From Palsa-601 sp963801185 (lineage in GTDB: Bacteria > Actinomycetota > Acidimicrobiia > Acidimicrobiales > Bog-793), in NCBI GenBank assembly GCA_963801185.1, contig CAWDDW010000003.1, forward strand, positions 806,001 through 870,000: DNA of 64,000 nt, given 5' to 3'. Of this stretch, positions 1 to 9,506 are shown in pieces; within the stretch, counting starts at the first letter, position 1, and the number at the start of each line of letters is the position of its first letter. Position numbers and translations under genes: made by a program. The notes beneath the pieces are model-generated. The model was not told where the DNA came from. It made no database searches and saw only the letters and a program-made list of their open reading frames with translations.

Positions 1-2
1 CA

Positions 3-977
3 GGCTCGGCGCCGACCCCTTCCGGCCGGCTCCAGCTGATCCCGGCGGCCGGGGCCGAAGGGCCAATGATCGAGGTGCCCCGGCTCGTGCCCGGTGAGCG
101 GGCAACGGTATCGCTCCGGTTGCCGAGCGACAGGCGGGGGCGCCACGACGTGAGCGGTTTCGAGGCGGTTCTGGCGGATGCCCTGGGCACGGCACGGCGG
201 CGCGTGACCGGGATCGGATCGTCGCGCTACGGGGTGCGGCCCGTGGCCGAACCGCTCTCCGCCACACTGCCGTCGGGCGGCCAGCGGTCCGAGCTCGAGA
301 CCACCCGGTCGTCCGCCGAACGCCTCCGCTCTGGAACGTCCCTCCTGCGCTCGTACATCGCAGGCGACGACCTCCGCCGCATCCACTGGCCGACCACAGC
401 CCGGGTGGGCGATCTCATGGTGCGCGAGGGCGGCGACCGCGAGCTCGACGCAAGCTCCGGAGTAACAGTCGTGCTGGCGCCGTTCGTGCTCGCCGGCAAC
501 GACCCCGCCCTCCAGTCCGCCCGCTTCGAGGATGCCGTGCGCATAGCAGCGAGCCTCGTCACGGCTGCGAGACGCGAGGGCTCGTTCCGCCTCGTCGTCC
601 AGGGCGGCGCGGACACGGGAGAGGGCACGGGGGCGCGCCATCTCGACGACGCGCTCGAGGTGCTGACCGATGTGCGCGCGATGCCGGTCGGCAAGCTCGA
701 TCAGATCCGGCCGGCCCTGCCGTGGACGTCTTACGACGATCGCGTGGTGCTCTTCGTGGCAGCCTGCGATGACCCCTCGGACCTCCCTTCGGTGCTCGGA
801 GCCGATCCTGGGCGCGCCGCTCCCGGGTCCGCCGCCGTCGTCGTCATCTGTGCCGGCGGTACCGAGAGCGGGATCGAGTCCGTCAGCCGCCGCCACATGC
901 TCGTCCGGGTGCCGCTCGGCGGCTCGCTCGAAGAGCTGTGGTCGACCGGAGAGAGCGCCGCCGCGGTGACGTCGTGA
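3..977 (+). CDS. DUF58 domain protein, 5' end outside window
   Basis: The reading frame is already open at base 3, so the true start lies upstream; the first internal ATG is at 66. The DUF58 signature is visible: a segment reading YIAGDDLRRIHWPTTAR followed by DLMVREGG, which is the conserved core of this family. DUF58 proteins are usually membrane-anchored with a vWA-like fold and sit next to MoxR ATPases and TgpA transglutaminases. Here the stop overlaps the GTG start of the transglutaminase gene, so the two are co-transcribed. The molecular function is not established. A MoxR gene would be expected upstream, outside the window. Confidence 0.85.
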   Translation, partial: GSAPTPSGRLQLIPAAGAEGPMIEVPRLVPGERATVSLRLPSDRRGRHDVSGFEAVLADALGTARRRVTGIGSSRYGVRPVAEPLSATLPSGGQRSELETTRSSAERLRSGTSLLRSYIAGDDLRRIHWPTTARVGDLMVREGGDRELDASSGVTVVLAPFVLAGNDPALQSARFEDAVRIAASLVTAARREGSFRLVVQGGADTGEGTGARHLDDALEVLTDVRAMPVGKLDQIRPALPWTSYDDRVVLFVAACDDPSDLPSVLGADPGRAAPGSAAVVVICAGGTESGIESVSRRHMLVRVPLGGSLEELWSTGESAAAVTS

Positions 978-3485
978 CCGGGGCCAAGACGTTCGACCGT
1001 GAGGTTCCCAGGCGCTACGGGCTGAGCCCGTGGCTCCTCCTCACAGCGACCGACGTCGTTGCCATAGCCACGCTGTCCCGTTGCTTCTCGGGCCCGGGAG
1101 AGCTCGCGCTCGCCATTCCGGCTTGCATCGCCGTCCACCTGCTGGCAGGGGGCGGGCGCCGGCTGGCGACGCGGCGCGCGTTGCGGCCAGGCTCTCACGC
1201 CGGCTCAGCCCGCCCGATTGCTGTTGGCGCCCTCGGTTGGGCGCTCGCGCTGCTGGTCGGGTTCGTGCTTCCGCTCGCGATCATCGACGGCCACACGTTC
1301 ACTTTCCTCTTGCCGCTCGGTTCGACCTGGCATGTCGCGGACCGCCAGCTCGGGACCGCCTGGTCGATCTTCTCGGACAAGATCGCGCCAGTCGTCGAGG
1401 CACCAGGGCTCGTACTCGGCACGGCATGGGCGGCAGGAGCGGTGGCGCTGGCCTCGGAGGTGCTGTACGCCGACGTGGGGCTGCCTGCTGTCCTCGCCCT
1501 CGTGCCGGCGTTCGACGTCGTGGTGTTCACCGGCACGCTCGGGACCTCGACAGGACGAGCCGTGGAGTTGGCTGGGATCGCCGGGTTGGCGCTCGCGTTC
1601 CTGTTGACATCACAAGCTGATCGCCAGGGGACCCGGGTGGTGGTCATGGCGCGGACCGACGTCGGGCCGAGAGATGCCGGGCGGACGTCGGCCAGCGCCC
1701 TGAAGCGCCGGGCGCTGCCGGGCGTGACCGTTGTCGCCGCATTGGCGGCAGGCGTCGTCGGACCGCTGCTCCCCGGAGCGACGAGCGGTCCCCTCATCGC
1801 ATGGCACGGTGTCGCGCCTCGCAAGCTGGGCACAGAGCCCGGCGGCACGGGGTCAGGATCACCCAACAAGGTCGAGGTGAGCGACCTGGTGCAGGTGGCA
1901 CAACAGGAGATCGAGGACACCGACGCGCTGCTGTTCACAGTCCACACCACAGAGCCGACCCGCGAGACCCTGCTCACGCTCGACCACTTCGGCGGGAACG
2001 CCTGGTCTCGCATAAAAGAGCGCCAGCCGGGCGAGTCGCTCGCCGTACTTACTTTCCCTTTGCCGGGCTCCATCCGGCGGCTCGAGCGCCATCCCCCGGC
2101 CAAGACGGTGCTGCCGGGCGGGGCACAGGAAATAGATCAAGTAATCGAGATCGGGGCCCTCGGCGGCTCATGGCTCCCGTCCCCAGGCATCGCGGCAGGG
2201 CGTCGACGGGGACGGGACCGTGTCCGAGGTCGGCCAGAACGGCCCCCTCGTCGCCCCGGCGCCGCTCACGGCAAATCTGACCTACGAGATCAAGGCCCTG
2301 CTGCCGGCCTCGCCCCCGTCACCGGCCACGGGATCGCCGGCTCCGCCCAGCTCGTCTCAGTCCTCAGGGCAGGCCTCATCACCCGCCTCATCACCGGCCT
2401 CAGCAACAGACCTGGCACAAGATCTGCAACTGCCGGGCAAGGTGCCGAGCGACCTCGTCGCGTTGGCGAAGGACATCGTGGCCGGCACCAGGTCGCCCGA
2501 TGCGGAGGCTCTGGCGCTGCAGGACTACTTCTTGTCCGGCCACGGGTTCACCTATCACCTCCCGACCGTCACGCCGAAAGGCAAAATCGCCGATACGCAC
2601 GACGGCTACCAGGCCTTGAAGGCGTTCCTCTTCCAGACCAAGGCCGGATACTGCCAGCAGTACGCCTCTGCGTTCGCGGTGCTCGCCCGCATCTCCGGGC
2701 TCCCGACCCGGATCGCGGTGGGGTTCCTTCCCGGCAAGAAGGTCGGCCCCGACGAGTACGTCGTGAACGGATCCGACGTCCATGCCTGGCCGGAGGTCTA
2801 CCTCGCTGGCTACGGCTGGGTGTCCTTCGAGCCGACTCCCGGAGCGCCCTCGCCGCTGGGACAGCAAACGCCCACTCCCACCATCACACCGGGAAAGAAC
2901 TCGCCGCCGCCGACGACGGCGCCGAAGATCCTCGGGCACGGGATGAGGGGCCAGCCCGGCGAGCTGCCGGGCAGCGCCAAAGGTGCCGGGACTCACCTCC
3001 ACAGCCACCGCGCGAATCGAGCGGGTCGCCACGCCGGCAGCAGCGGTTTGGGCGACATCTTGCTCGGGGTGCTCGGTCTCGGGATCATTTGGGCCGCCGG
3101 GGTACCCCTGTGGCGGCTCTTGCGCGGCCGGCGTGATCGCCACGACGAGCGCCTCGCGACGCTGGCGGCCTGGCGCTCCGCCACTTGGGTCCTCGCTGCG
3201 GCGAGCGCCCACCGGAGGCGATCCGAGACTCATCTCGAATTCGCGACGAGGGTCCGCAACCTCGGGCTGCTGAGCGAGGAAGCCAACGGCGCGCTCGAGA
3301 GGCTCGCTCACCGCATGGACCGGGCGCTCTACGCGCCCGACCGCGCCCAGGTGTCCCGTCGGTCAGACGCCCTTGCGGCCCGGTCGGAGTCGGCGGTCAT
3401 CCGGCGGTCCGCCCGCCGGCGTATCGCCTGGTGGCAGCAGATCTCGCTCATCGTCGATCCACGGGACCTCCTCGGACCCACCTGA
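974..3485 (+). CDS. Transglutaminase-like membrane protein (TgpA type), frameshifted
   Basis: The N-terminal third holds several hydrophobic segments (roughly residues 15-230), as in the DUF3488/TgpA N-terminus. An extracellular transglutaminase-like domain follows. The catalytic Cys lies in KAGYCQQYASAFAVLAR and the catalytic His in GSDVHAWPEVYLAG, followed by WVSFEPTPGAP. A C-terminal transmembrane helix and basic cytoplasmic tail close the protein. The GTG at 974 overlaps the DUF58 stop by 4 bases. Reading passes from one frame to the next near 2195-2215 (about one extra base); both halves align as a single protein, so this is one gene with an indel. TgpA family members process peptides at the cell surface; the substrate here is unknown. 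Confidence 0.85.
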
Positions 3486-3531
3486 GCAGCCGCGTCACAC
3501 AACCGCCCCCTTTGGCCTATAGGGTGCTTGA

Positions 3532-4105
3532 GTGGCCGATCAGGCGCGGTTCGCGGAGGACACCGAGCAGTACATGAGCTCCCCTCTACTCGGCCGCGCT
3601 CCGCATGACCCGGAATCGAGCCGATGCGGAGGACCTGGTCCAAGAGACCTACCTGAAGGCATACCGGGCGTACGCGTCCTTCCGTGAGGGCACGAACCTG
3701 AAGGCTTGGCTCTACCGGATCCTCACCAACACGTTCATCAACGCCTACCGGGCCCGGCGCCGCCATCCCGACGAGACCGAGCTCGAGGAGATCGAGGACT
3801 TCTACCTCTACCGCCGCCTCGGCGGCCTCGAGGCCGCGGCGGCAGGGCGGAGCGCCGAGGACGAGGTGCTCGACAGCTTCACGGACGACGAGGTGAAGCA
3901 GGCCATCGAGTCTCTCCCTGAGAACTTCCGGATAACGGTTCTGCTCGCAGACGTCGAGGGTTTCTCCTACAAGGAGATCGCCGAGATCACCGATGTGCCC
4001 ATCGGCACGGTGATGAGTCGCCTCCATCGGGGAAGAAGGGCGCTCCAGAAGGCGTTGCACGAGTTTGGGAAGGCACACGGACTGGTGAGTGCGGACTCCA
4101 GATGA
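3532..4105 (+). CDS. sigH: ECF RNA polymerase sigma factor, SigH/SigR type, frameshifted near N-terminus
   Basis: Region 2 (ADAEDLVQETYLKAYRAY, then LKAWLYRILTNTFINAYR) and region 4 (LPENFRITVLLADVEGFSYK, then PIGTVMSRLHRGRRAL) are both clear. This is the pattern of group ECF12/SigR-SigH thiol-stress sigma factors. The start is taken as GTG at 3532. Removing one C from the CCCC run at 3581-3584 joins the N-terminal residues (VADQARFAEDTEQYMSS) to LYSAALRMTRN. The next gene encodes its zinc anti-sigma factor and overlaps by 4 bases. A TATAGG element about 9 bases upstream of the start could give a near-leaderless transcript. Function is by family: disulfide/heat stress response. Confidence 0.88.
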
Positions 4106-4386
4106 GCCGGAGACCGGAGATGGGAACGAAAGAGCATCAAGACGAGTTGGACTGCCGTGAGGCTCTCCATCGCATCTACCACTTCCTCGACGGGGAGCTC
4201 ACCTCTGAGCGGCGCGCTCAGATCGAGACCCATCTGAACGGTTGCTCGCCCTGCCTCGAGGCTTTCGGGTTCGAGGCCGAGCTGCGCAAGGTCGTCGCCT
4301 GCAAGTGCCAGGAGACGGTCCCGGACACCCTTCGCGAGCGGATCGCCGATGCAATCCACCACGAAGACGATCGGTCGGCCACCTAG
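4102..4386 (+). CDS. rshA: Zinc-binding anti-sigma factor, RsrA/RshA type
   Basis: A small 94-residue protein with the ZAS motif H-x3-C-x2-C, seen as HLNGCSPCLEAF, plus an earlier Cys near residue 18 and a later CKC. In RsrA/RshA the zinc-bound cysteines form a disulfide under oxidative stress and release the cognate sigma factor. Its ATG overlaps the sigma-factor stop, which fixes the pair as one translation unit. Mycothiol-system anti-sigma factors of this length are typical of actinobacteria. The call rests on motif plus neighbour and is strong. Confidence 0.88.
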   Translation: MSRRPEMGTKEHQDELDCREALHRIYHFLDGELTSERRAQIETHLNGCSPCLEAFGFEAELRKVVACKCQETVPDTLRERIADAIHHEDDRSAT

Positions 4387-4389
4387 CCG

Positions 4390-5484
4390 GTGGTTTACGA
4401 ACCGGTCGACTGGACCGTCGCGGAACGGGTTGCCGTCCGCGTGGCAAGGCGGTCCGCCCCTGAGCTCGACACGACTGCCTCCGATCGCCTGCGGCGTGAC
4501 TTCGCGGAGCTGACGCCGATCGCCGAGGAGCTGGTGAGCGAGACGACCGGGCTCACCTCGCTCGAAGGGGCGGCGCGAGCCGAGGTCACGGATCGGACCG
4601 GTTGGATCCGTGCCAACATCCGCTCGTTCAGGCGGCTGCTGACCCCGCTGTTCGAGCGAGCCGAGCTCGAGGGCCGACCGTTCGGGCGGGTTCTCCCCGG
4701 CCCACTCGGCACGGCCGGCCGAGCAGCCGCCGGCGCCGAGCTCGGAGCGGTGCTCGGCTGGATGTCGACGCGAGTGCTCGGGCAGTACGACCTGCTCTTC
4801 ACTGAGGACGCCGATTCTCCAGGCGACGTCGTCTACTACGTCGGGCCGAACGTGATCTCCATCGAGCGGCGCCACGGTTTCCCTCCGAGGGAGTTCCGGC
4901 TCTGGATCGCGATCCACGAGCTGACACACCGTGCCCAGTTCACAGGAGTCCCCTGGATGCGCCAGCACTTCCTCGACCTCGTGGACCGGGGCGTCTCGAT
5001 CGCCACACCGGACCCGAAGGCGCTTGCCGGCGCGCTGGCGAGGACGGCGAACGAGATCCGCTCCGGCCGGAACCCGCTTGCCGAGTCCGGCCTCGTAGGC
5101 GTTATCGCAACACCCGAGCAGGCGGCCGTCCTACGCTCGATACAGGCGCTCATGAGCCTGCTCGAGGGCCATGGGGACATCGTCATGAACCGCGCGGCTG
5201 CTGACCGGATCCCCGGTGCGAAACGCTTCGCCGACACCCTGCAAGCCCGGCGCGACTCAGCAGGCGGCGTGGTCAAGCTCATCCAGCAGCTGATCGGCAT
5301 GGAGGCGAAGATGCGCCAGTACCGAGAGGGCGAGCGTTTCGTCGAGACCGTCGAGGCCGATGGTGGGCCCGAGCTCTTCTCACTCGTCTGGGAGGACCCG
5401 CAGTACCTGCCGAACCTCGAGGAAGTGCGCGACCCGGCGCGCTGGATCGACCGCGTCGGGGGTCGGTCGCTCGAGATCGCCTGA
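4390..5484 (+). CDS. Zincin-like metallopeptidase family protein (DUF2342, Rv3626c-like)
   Basis: A 364-residue protein with an HExxH zinc site (IAIHELTHRAQF, near residue 177) in the setting FPPREFRLWIAIHE. A later acidic stretch (LLEGHGDIVMNRA) is typical of this coenzyme F420 biosynthesis-associated/zincin family. It begins at GTG 4390, three bases after the anti-sigma stop. In M. tuberculosis the equivalent gene also precedes tilS and hpt, so the position supports orthology. No substrate is known, and it could be a non-peptidase member. Confidence 0.8.
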   Translation: MVYEPVDWTVAERVAVRVARRSAPELDTTASDRLRRDFAELTPIAEELVSETTGLTSLEGAARAEVTDRTGWIRANIRSFRRLLTPLFERAELEGRPFGRVLPGPLGTAGRAAAGAELGAVLGWMSTRVLGQYDLLFTEDADSPGDVVYYVGPNVISIERRHGFPPREFRLWIAIHELTHRAQFTGVPWMRQHFLDLVDRGVSIATPDPKALAGALARTANEIRSGRNPLAESGLVGVIATPEQAAVLRSIQALMSLLEGHGDIVMNRAAADRIPGAKRFADTLQARRDSAGGVVKLIQQLIGMEAKMRQYREGERFVETVEADGGPELFSLVWEDPQYLPNLEEVRDPARWIDRVGGRSLEIA

Positions 5485-6450
5485 TGGTGGCGAGCCCCAC
5501 GTTCCGCGTCGTCGGCCCGGACGACGGCCCTCCCACGAGGGAGTTCGCCCGCGGCCTGCTCGAGCGGTGCGGCTTCCCGGACACGGCTACGGGGGAGGCC
5601 GCCGCGCCCGGCACGCTCGCCTGTGCCGTCTCGGGCGGCGCTGACTCCCTCGCGTTGCTCGTGCTCGCCACCGAGGCCGGCTGCCATCCGGTGGCGTACC
5701 ACGTCGACCACGGGCTACGCCCGGGCTCGGCGTCCGAGGTCGAGGTCGTCGAGCGCGCCGCCTTCGCCCTCGGGAGCGAGGTGGTCTCGCTGCGGGTGGA
5801 CCTTGCTCCCGGTCCGAACCTCGAGGCGAGGGCCCGGGCGGCGCGCTTCGCGGTGCTGCCTGCCGGGGTGGCAACTGGTCACACCGCCGACGATCAAGCC
5901 GAGACGGTCCTCATCAACCTCCTCCGGGGCTCGAGCGCGGCCGGCCTCGCCGGCATGTCGTCCGGGGCTCGTCACCCGATCCTCGGCCTGCGCAGGTCAG
6001 AGACACGAGCCGTCTGCCGGGAGGCCGGGCTGGACTGGTTCGAGGACCCGAGCAACGCCGAGACCGGCCCGCTTCGCAACAAGATCCGTCACCGGCTCGT
6101 TCCCGAGCTGAACGAGCTGTCGGGGCGGGACCTCGTCCCCATCCTCTGCCGCCAGGCCGAGCTGCTCGGCGACGACGAGGCGCTTCTCGACGAGCTTCTC
6201 GATCGTGATCGACCCGACGGTGGCGCGGCAGCTCGCCGCAGCGCCGCTTCCCCTTGCACGGCGCGCGATCCGCAAGTGGCTGAGAAACACAACCCCAACC
6301 CCCCACCCGCCCTCCTCCGCCACCGTCGACCGCGTGCTGAAGGTGGCGGCCGGCGCCGTGCTCGCGTGCGAGGTCGGCGGCGGAATCACCGTCCGCAGGC
6401 GCGCCGGGCGTCTCGTAATCGAGCGCACCGGCTCCCGGCCAGTCCAGTAA
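5484..6450 (+). CDS. tilS: tRNA(Ile)-lysidine synthase, frameshifted
   Basis: TilS makes lysidine at C34 of tRNA-Ile(CAU) using ATP and lysine. The PP-loop motif AVSGGADSLALL (near residue 48) and the downstream GHTADDQAETVLINLLRG are diagnostic. It starts at ATG 5484, overlapping the last base of the preceding stop. A single extra base near 6195-6210 shifts the frame; the C-terminal part (IDPTVARQLAAAPLPLARR onward) continues in the next frame and stops at 6450. It is essential in most bacteria, so the break is probably a sequence error. hpt follows within 12 bases. Confidence 0.88.
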
Positions 6451-6461
6451 CGTCCGCAACC

Positions 6462-7053
6462 GTGACCCCCGAAGAGCGCCGGCATGCCGGTCGGGACGAC
6501 CCGGCCTGGGTCGCGACCGACCCTCTCCTCGGCAGGGTGGTCGTCTCGGCCGAACAGATCGCCGACCGGGTGAGCGAGCTCGGCGCACAGATAACCAAGG
6601 ACTACTCCGACCGCCCGCCGCTCCTCGTCGGCGTCCTGAAGGGCGCATTTGTCTTCCTAGCCGACCTCGCGTGGACAATCGAGCTTCCCGCTCGAGATGG
6701 ACTTCATAGCCGTCTCGTCGTACGGCGCGGCGACGAAGACGAGCGGTGTCGTCCGGATCGTCAAGGACCTCGACCTCGACCTCACCGGCCGGCACGTGAT
6801 CATCATCGAGGACATCCTCGACAGCGGCCTGACGCTCTCGTATCTGCGAAAGAGCCTGCTCGCCCGCGGCCCGGAATCGCTCGCGATCTGCACGCTGTTG
6901 CAGAAAGCGGGACAGCAGCGGACGACTTTCGAGGCCGATTACGTGGGCTTTGAGATCGCGCCCGACTTCGTGATCGGATACGGGCTCGACGTCGCCGAGC
7001 GCTACCGCAACCTTCCCGACCTGCGCGTGTACCTCGCGGGAGAGCCGGAGTGA
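6462..7053 (+). CDS. hpt: Hypoxanthine phosphoribosyltransferase, frameshifted
   Basis: Purine salvage enzyme that transfers ribose-5-phosphate from PRPP to hypoxanthine or guanine. The start is GTG 6462. The N-terminal half shows PPLLVGVLKGAFVFLADL; the C-terminal half shows MDFIAVSSYG and the PRPP loop IIIEDILDSGLTLSYL. The halves are in different frames. Deleting one C from the CCC at 6687-6689 restores IELPLEMDFIAVSSYG, the family sequence, so the frameshift is in a homopolymer. Its stop overlaps the folE start by 4 bases. tilS-hpt is a conserved pair. No ftsH lies between hpt and folE, unlike many bacteria. Confidence 0.9.
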
Positions 7054-7634
7054 GCATCGACCGGGCCCGGGTCGAAGCCGCCGTCACCGAGTTGCTCACT
7101 GCGATGGGGGAGGACCCCTCGCGAGAGGGGCTGCAGCGGACCCCGACGCGGGTGGCCAACATGTACGAGGAGCTCTTCGGCGACATCCACGAGCCACCTG
7201 ACCGCTTCCTCACCGTCACTTTCGCAGCCGAGCACGACGAGATGGTCATGGTACGCGACATCCCCTTCGCGTCGCTCTGTGAGCACCACCTCGTGCCGTT
7301 CCTCGGCAAGGCTCATGTGGCTTACATCCCCTCGCAGGAAGGACGGATCACCGGGCTCTCCAAGCTCGCCCGGGTTGTCGACGCCTACGCTCGGCGCCTT
7401 CAGGTCCAAGAACGGATGACCTCGCAGATCGCAGACTCGATCGAGCGTGTCCTCGAGCCGCGCGGTGTGCTCGTCGTGATCGAGGCGGAGCACCTCTGCA
7501 TGTCGATGAGGGGCATCCGGAAGCCGGGGACGCTGACCGTGACCTCTGCGGTTCGCGGGCTCTTCCGGCACGACCCCGCCACCCGTGCCGAGGGGATGGC
7601 GTTCGTGCGGGGAAGCCGGTCATACCCGGCGTGA
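7050..7634 (+). CDS. folE: GTP cyclohydrolase I
   Basis: Converts GTP to 7,8-dihydroneopterin triphosphate, the first step of folate synthesis. At 194 residues it has the usual length. The zinc ligands are in the motif FASLCEHHLVPF and in HLCMSMRGI; the GRITGLSKLARVVDAYARR segment is also characteristic. The GTG start overlaps the hpt stop and its own stop overlaps the folP start, placing it first among the folate genes. Confidence 0.96.
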   Translation: MSIDRARVEAAVTELLTAMGEDPSREGLQRTPTRVANMYEELFGDIHEPPDRFLTVTFAAEHDEMVMVRDIPFASLCEHHLVPFLGKAHVAYIPSQEGRITGLSKLARVVDAYARRLQVQERMTSQIADSIERVLEPRGVLVVIEAEHLCMSMRGIRKPGTLTVTSAVRGLFRHDPATRAEGMAFVRGSRSYPA

Positions 7635-8509
7635 GCCTCTACGCTCGTCGTGTGCGTCCTTTGGTCATGGGCGTCCTCAACGTCACCCCGGACTCCTTTT
7701 TCGACGGGGGCCGGTACCTCGATCACGATGCGGCCATCCGCCGTGGCCGCGAGATCCTCGACGAGGGCGCCGACATCCTCGACATCGGTGGTGAGTCGAC
7801 CCGGCCCGGCGCGTCGGCGGTACCCGAGGACGAGGAACTGAACCGCGTCCTGCCCGTCGTCGAGGCGCTCGCCCTCGACGGACGGGTAGCGGACGGCCGT
7901 GCACGCATCTCGATAGACACGACGACGCCTGCCGTCGCCCGCGCTGCTGTCAGTGCGGGTGCCACCATTATGAACGACGTCTCGGCCTCGCTCGCCGAGG
8001 TCGCGGCAGAGACGGGCGCCGCCTTCGTGGCCATGCACGCGAAAGGCACCCCGGCCGACATGCAGGACGACCCGCGCTACGACGACGTGGTCGCCGAGGT
8101 CTCGGAGTACCTGGCAGAGCGTGCGGGCGCCGCCCGAGCTGCCGGTGTCGCCGAAGTCTGGATCGACCCCGGCATCGGCTTCGGCAAGACCGCGCACCAC
8201 AACCTGGCTCTTCTGCGTGCGCTCGAGCAGCTCACGGCGCTCGGGTGGCCGGTCGTCGTGGGCACTAGCCGGAAGACGTTTCTCGGGCGAATCGCAGCCG
8301 GCGGACCCGATTCCCCGCCGCTTCCCCCGAGCGAGCGATTCGAGGGGTCGCTCGCGACAGCAGTCTGGTCGATGGCATGTGGCGCGGCGGCGGTGCGGGT
8401 GCACGACGTCCGTGCGACCGTGCACGCCGCTCGGCTGGTGGCGGCTGCCTGCGGTGCAGCCACATACCGCGACGACCACGACCTAGAGCAAGGGGACAAT
8501 CGGCTATGA
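7631..8509 (+). CDS. folP: Dihydropteroate synthase
   Basis: Condenses p-aminobenzoate with dihydropterin pyrophosphate; target of sulfonamides. TIM-barrel signatures are intact: GVLNVTPDSFFDGG near the N-terminus, DIGGESTRPGA, SIDTTTPAVARAA and the C-terminal VVGTSRKTFLG. At 292 residues it is full length. It begins at GTG 7631, overlapping folE by 4 bases, and its stop overlaps the ATG of the phosphatase-like gene by 4. Confidence 0.95.
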   Translation: MSLYARRVRPLVMGVLNVTPDSFFDGGRYLDHDAAIRRGREILDEGADILDIGGESTRPGASAVPEDEELNRVLPVVEALALDGRVADGRARISIDTTTPAVARAAVSAGATIMNDVSASLAEVAAETGAAFVAMHAKGTPADMQDDPRYDDVVAEVSEYLAERAGAARAAGVAEVWIDPGIGFGKTAHHNLALLRALEQLTALGWPVVVGTSRKTFLGRIAAGGPDSPPLPPSERFEGSLATAVWSMACGAAAVRVHDVRATVHAARLVAAACGAATYRDDHDLEQGDNRL

Positions 8510-9120
8510 GAGGTCGCTGGGCAGCAGGGATAGTGCCGCGCAACTTCTCTTGGATCATCAAGGACCGCCTCGCCGTGAGCGAGCGGCCGGGAGGTTACGC
8601 CCGCAATCACCGGAAGGTCCGCCGTCAAGAGGAGCTGTTGTGGCTGCGGGCGCAGCACTTCGACCGTGTGGTGTCCCTCCTCGGGTCATCGCACAACCTT
8701 CACTCCTACGACGAGCTCGGGTTGACGTGGGCCCATTTCCCGATGCCGACCACGACCGACTTGAGCGTGCCGCTGGCGGGCCTGTACCCGTCGATCTACG
8801 CCTGGCTCCGTGCAGGCGAGCGGCTGCTCGTCCACCAGGACGAGCTCGGCGACCAGCTCATGGGCATCATCGCCGGCTACCTCCTCTGGAGCGCGCTGAT
8901 CCCTGACGGGCCCCGTGCCATCACCGCCACTGAGCAGCTGCTGAAGCGCCAGATGGGTGCCGTGGGCCGCCGCATCGTGGCGCTGGCGGGAGAAGCTCCG
9001 CCGCCGGGCATCCTGAAGCCGCCGGCTGCGCCGCCGCCGGCACCTGTGGCACCTGCTGAGCCTGCCGGCGCGCCGCCCGCTTCCTCCGAGCCCACGTCCG
9101 ACGAGGTCCGCGAGACGTGA
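8506..9120 (+). CDS. Phosphatase-fold protein lacking the catalytic cysteine (putative pseudophosphatase)
   Basis: A 204-residue protein with the layout of small dual-specificity phosphatases: PRNFSWIIKDRLA at the start, VVSLLGSSHNLHSYDELGL, a strand with HFPMPTTTDLSVP, then the expected P-loop position reading LLVHQDELGDQLMGIIAGYL. In active enzymes this would be HCxxGxxR(S/T); here Cys is Gln and the P-loop Arg is absent. The tail is rich in Pro and Ala and probably disordered. The ATG overlaps the folP stop and its stop overlaps the folB start, so it is embedded in the folate operon. The fold assignment is inference from sequence pattern; a regulatory or binding role is possible. Confidence 0.6.
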   Translation: MRGRWAAGIVPRNFSWIIKDRLAVSERPGGYARNHRKVRRQEELLWLRAQHFDRVVSLLGSSHNLHSYDELGLTWAHFPMPTTTDLSVPLAGLYPSIYAWLRAGERLLVHQDELGDQLMGIIAGYLLWSALIPDGPRAITATEQLLKRQMGAVGRRIVALAGEAPPPGILKPPAAPPPAPVAPAEPAGAPPASSEPTSDEVRET

Positions 9121-9489
9121 AGCCGGGCGACGACCGGATCGAGGTGCTCGGGCTCCGGGTGGTCGCTCGCCACGGCGTGCTGCCCGAAGAGCGCGAGCGA
9201 GCGCAACCTTTCGAGATCGACCTCGAGATCGAAGCAGACTTGAGCGAGGCGGCGCGCCACGACGACCTGTCGAAGACCGTCGACTACGGCTCGGTTGTCG
9301 AGAAGGTGACGGAGGCTCGCGACCACGAGGAGTTTCGAGCTGCTCGAGGCGCTGGCCGACGCGATCGCCGCGTCCGTGCTGACAGACTCGAGAGCCGAAG
9401 CAGTCACAGTCCGGGTGCGCAAGCTCCGGCCGCCGGTCGCGGCCGATCTCGCCTCGGTCGCAGTGACGATCCGCCGCAGCCTGGCCTGA
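9117..9489 (+). CDS. folB: Dihydroneopterin aldolase, frameshifted
   Basis: Cleaves dihydroneopterin to 6-hydroxymethyl-dihydropterin. The N-terminal half (GLRVVARHGVLPEERERAQP and FEIDLEIEADLSEAA, DLSKTVDYGSVVEKV) is in one frame. The C-terminal half (SFELLEALADAIAASVL, then VTVRVRKLRPPV) is in the next, joined by removing about one base near 9328-9335. Length after correction is about 123 residues, normal for FolB. It overlaps the upstream gene by 4 bases and precedes folK by 17 bases. Confidence 0.88.
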
Positions 9490-9506
9490 GCCGGCCGCTT
9501 TCGCGC

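Noticed and set aside
5484..6953. Apparent TilS-Hpt fusion
   Set aside because: Two indels, at ~6205 and 6687-6689, happen to keep one frame open. Each protein is completed properly in the neighbouring frame and tilS has its own stop at 6450.
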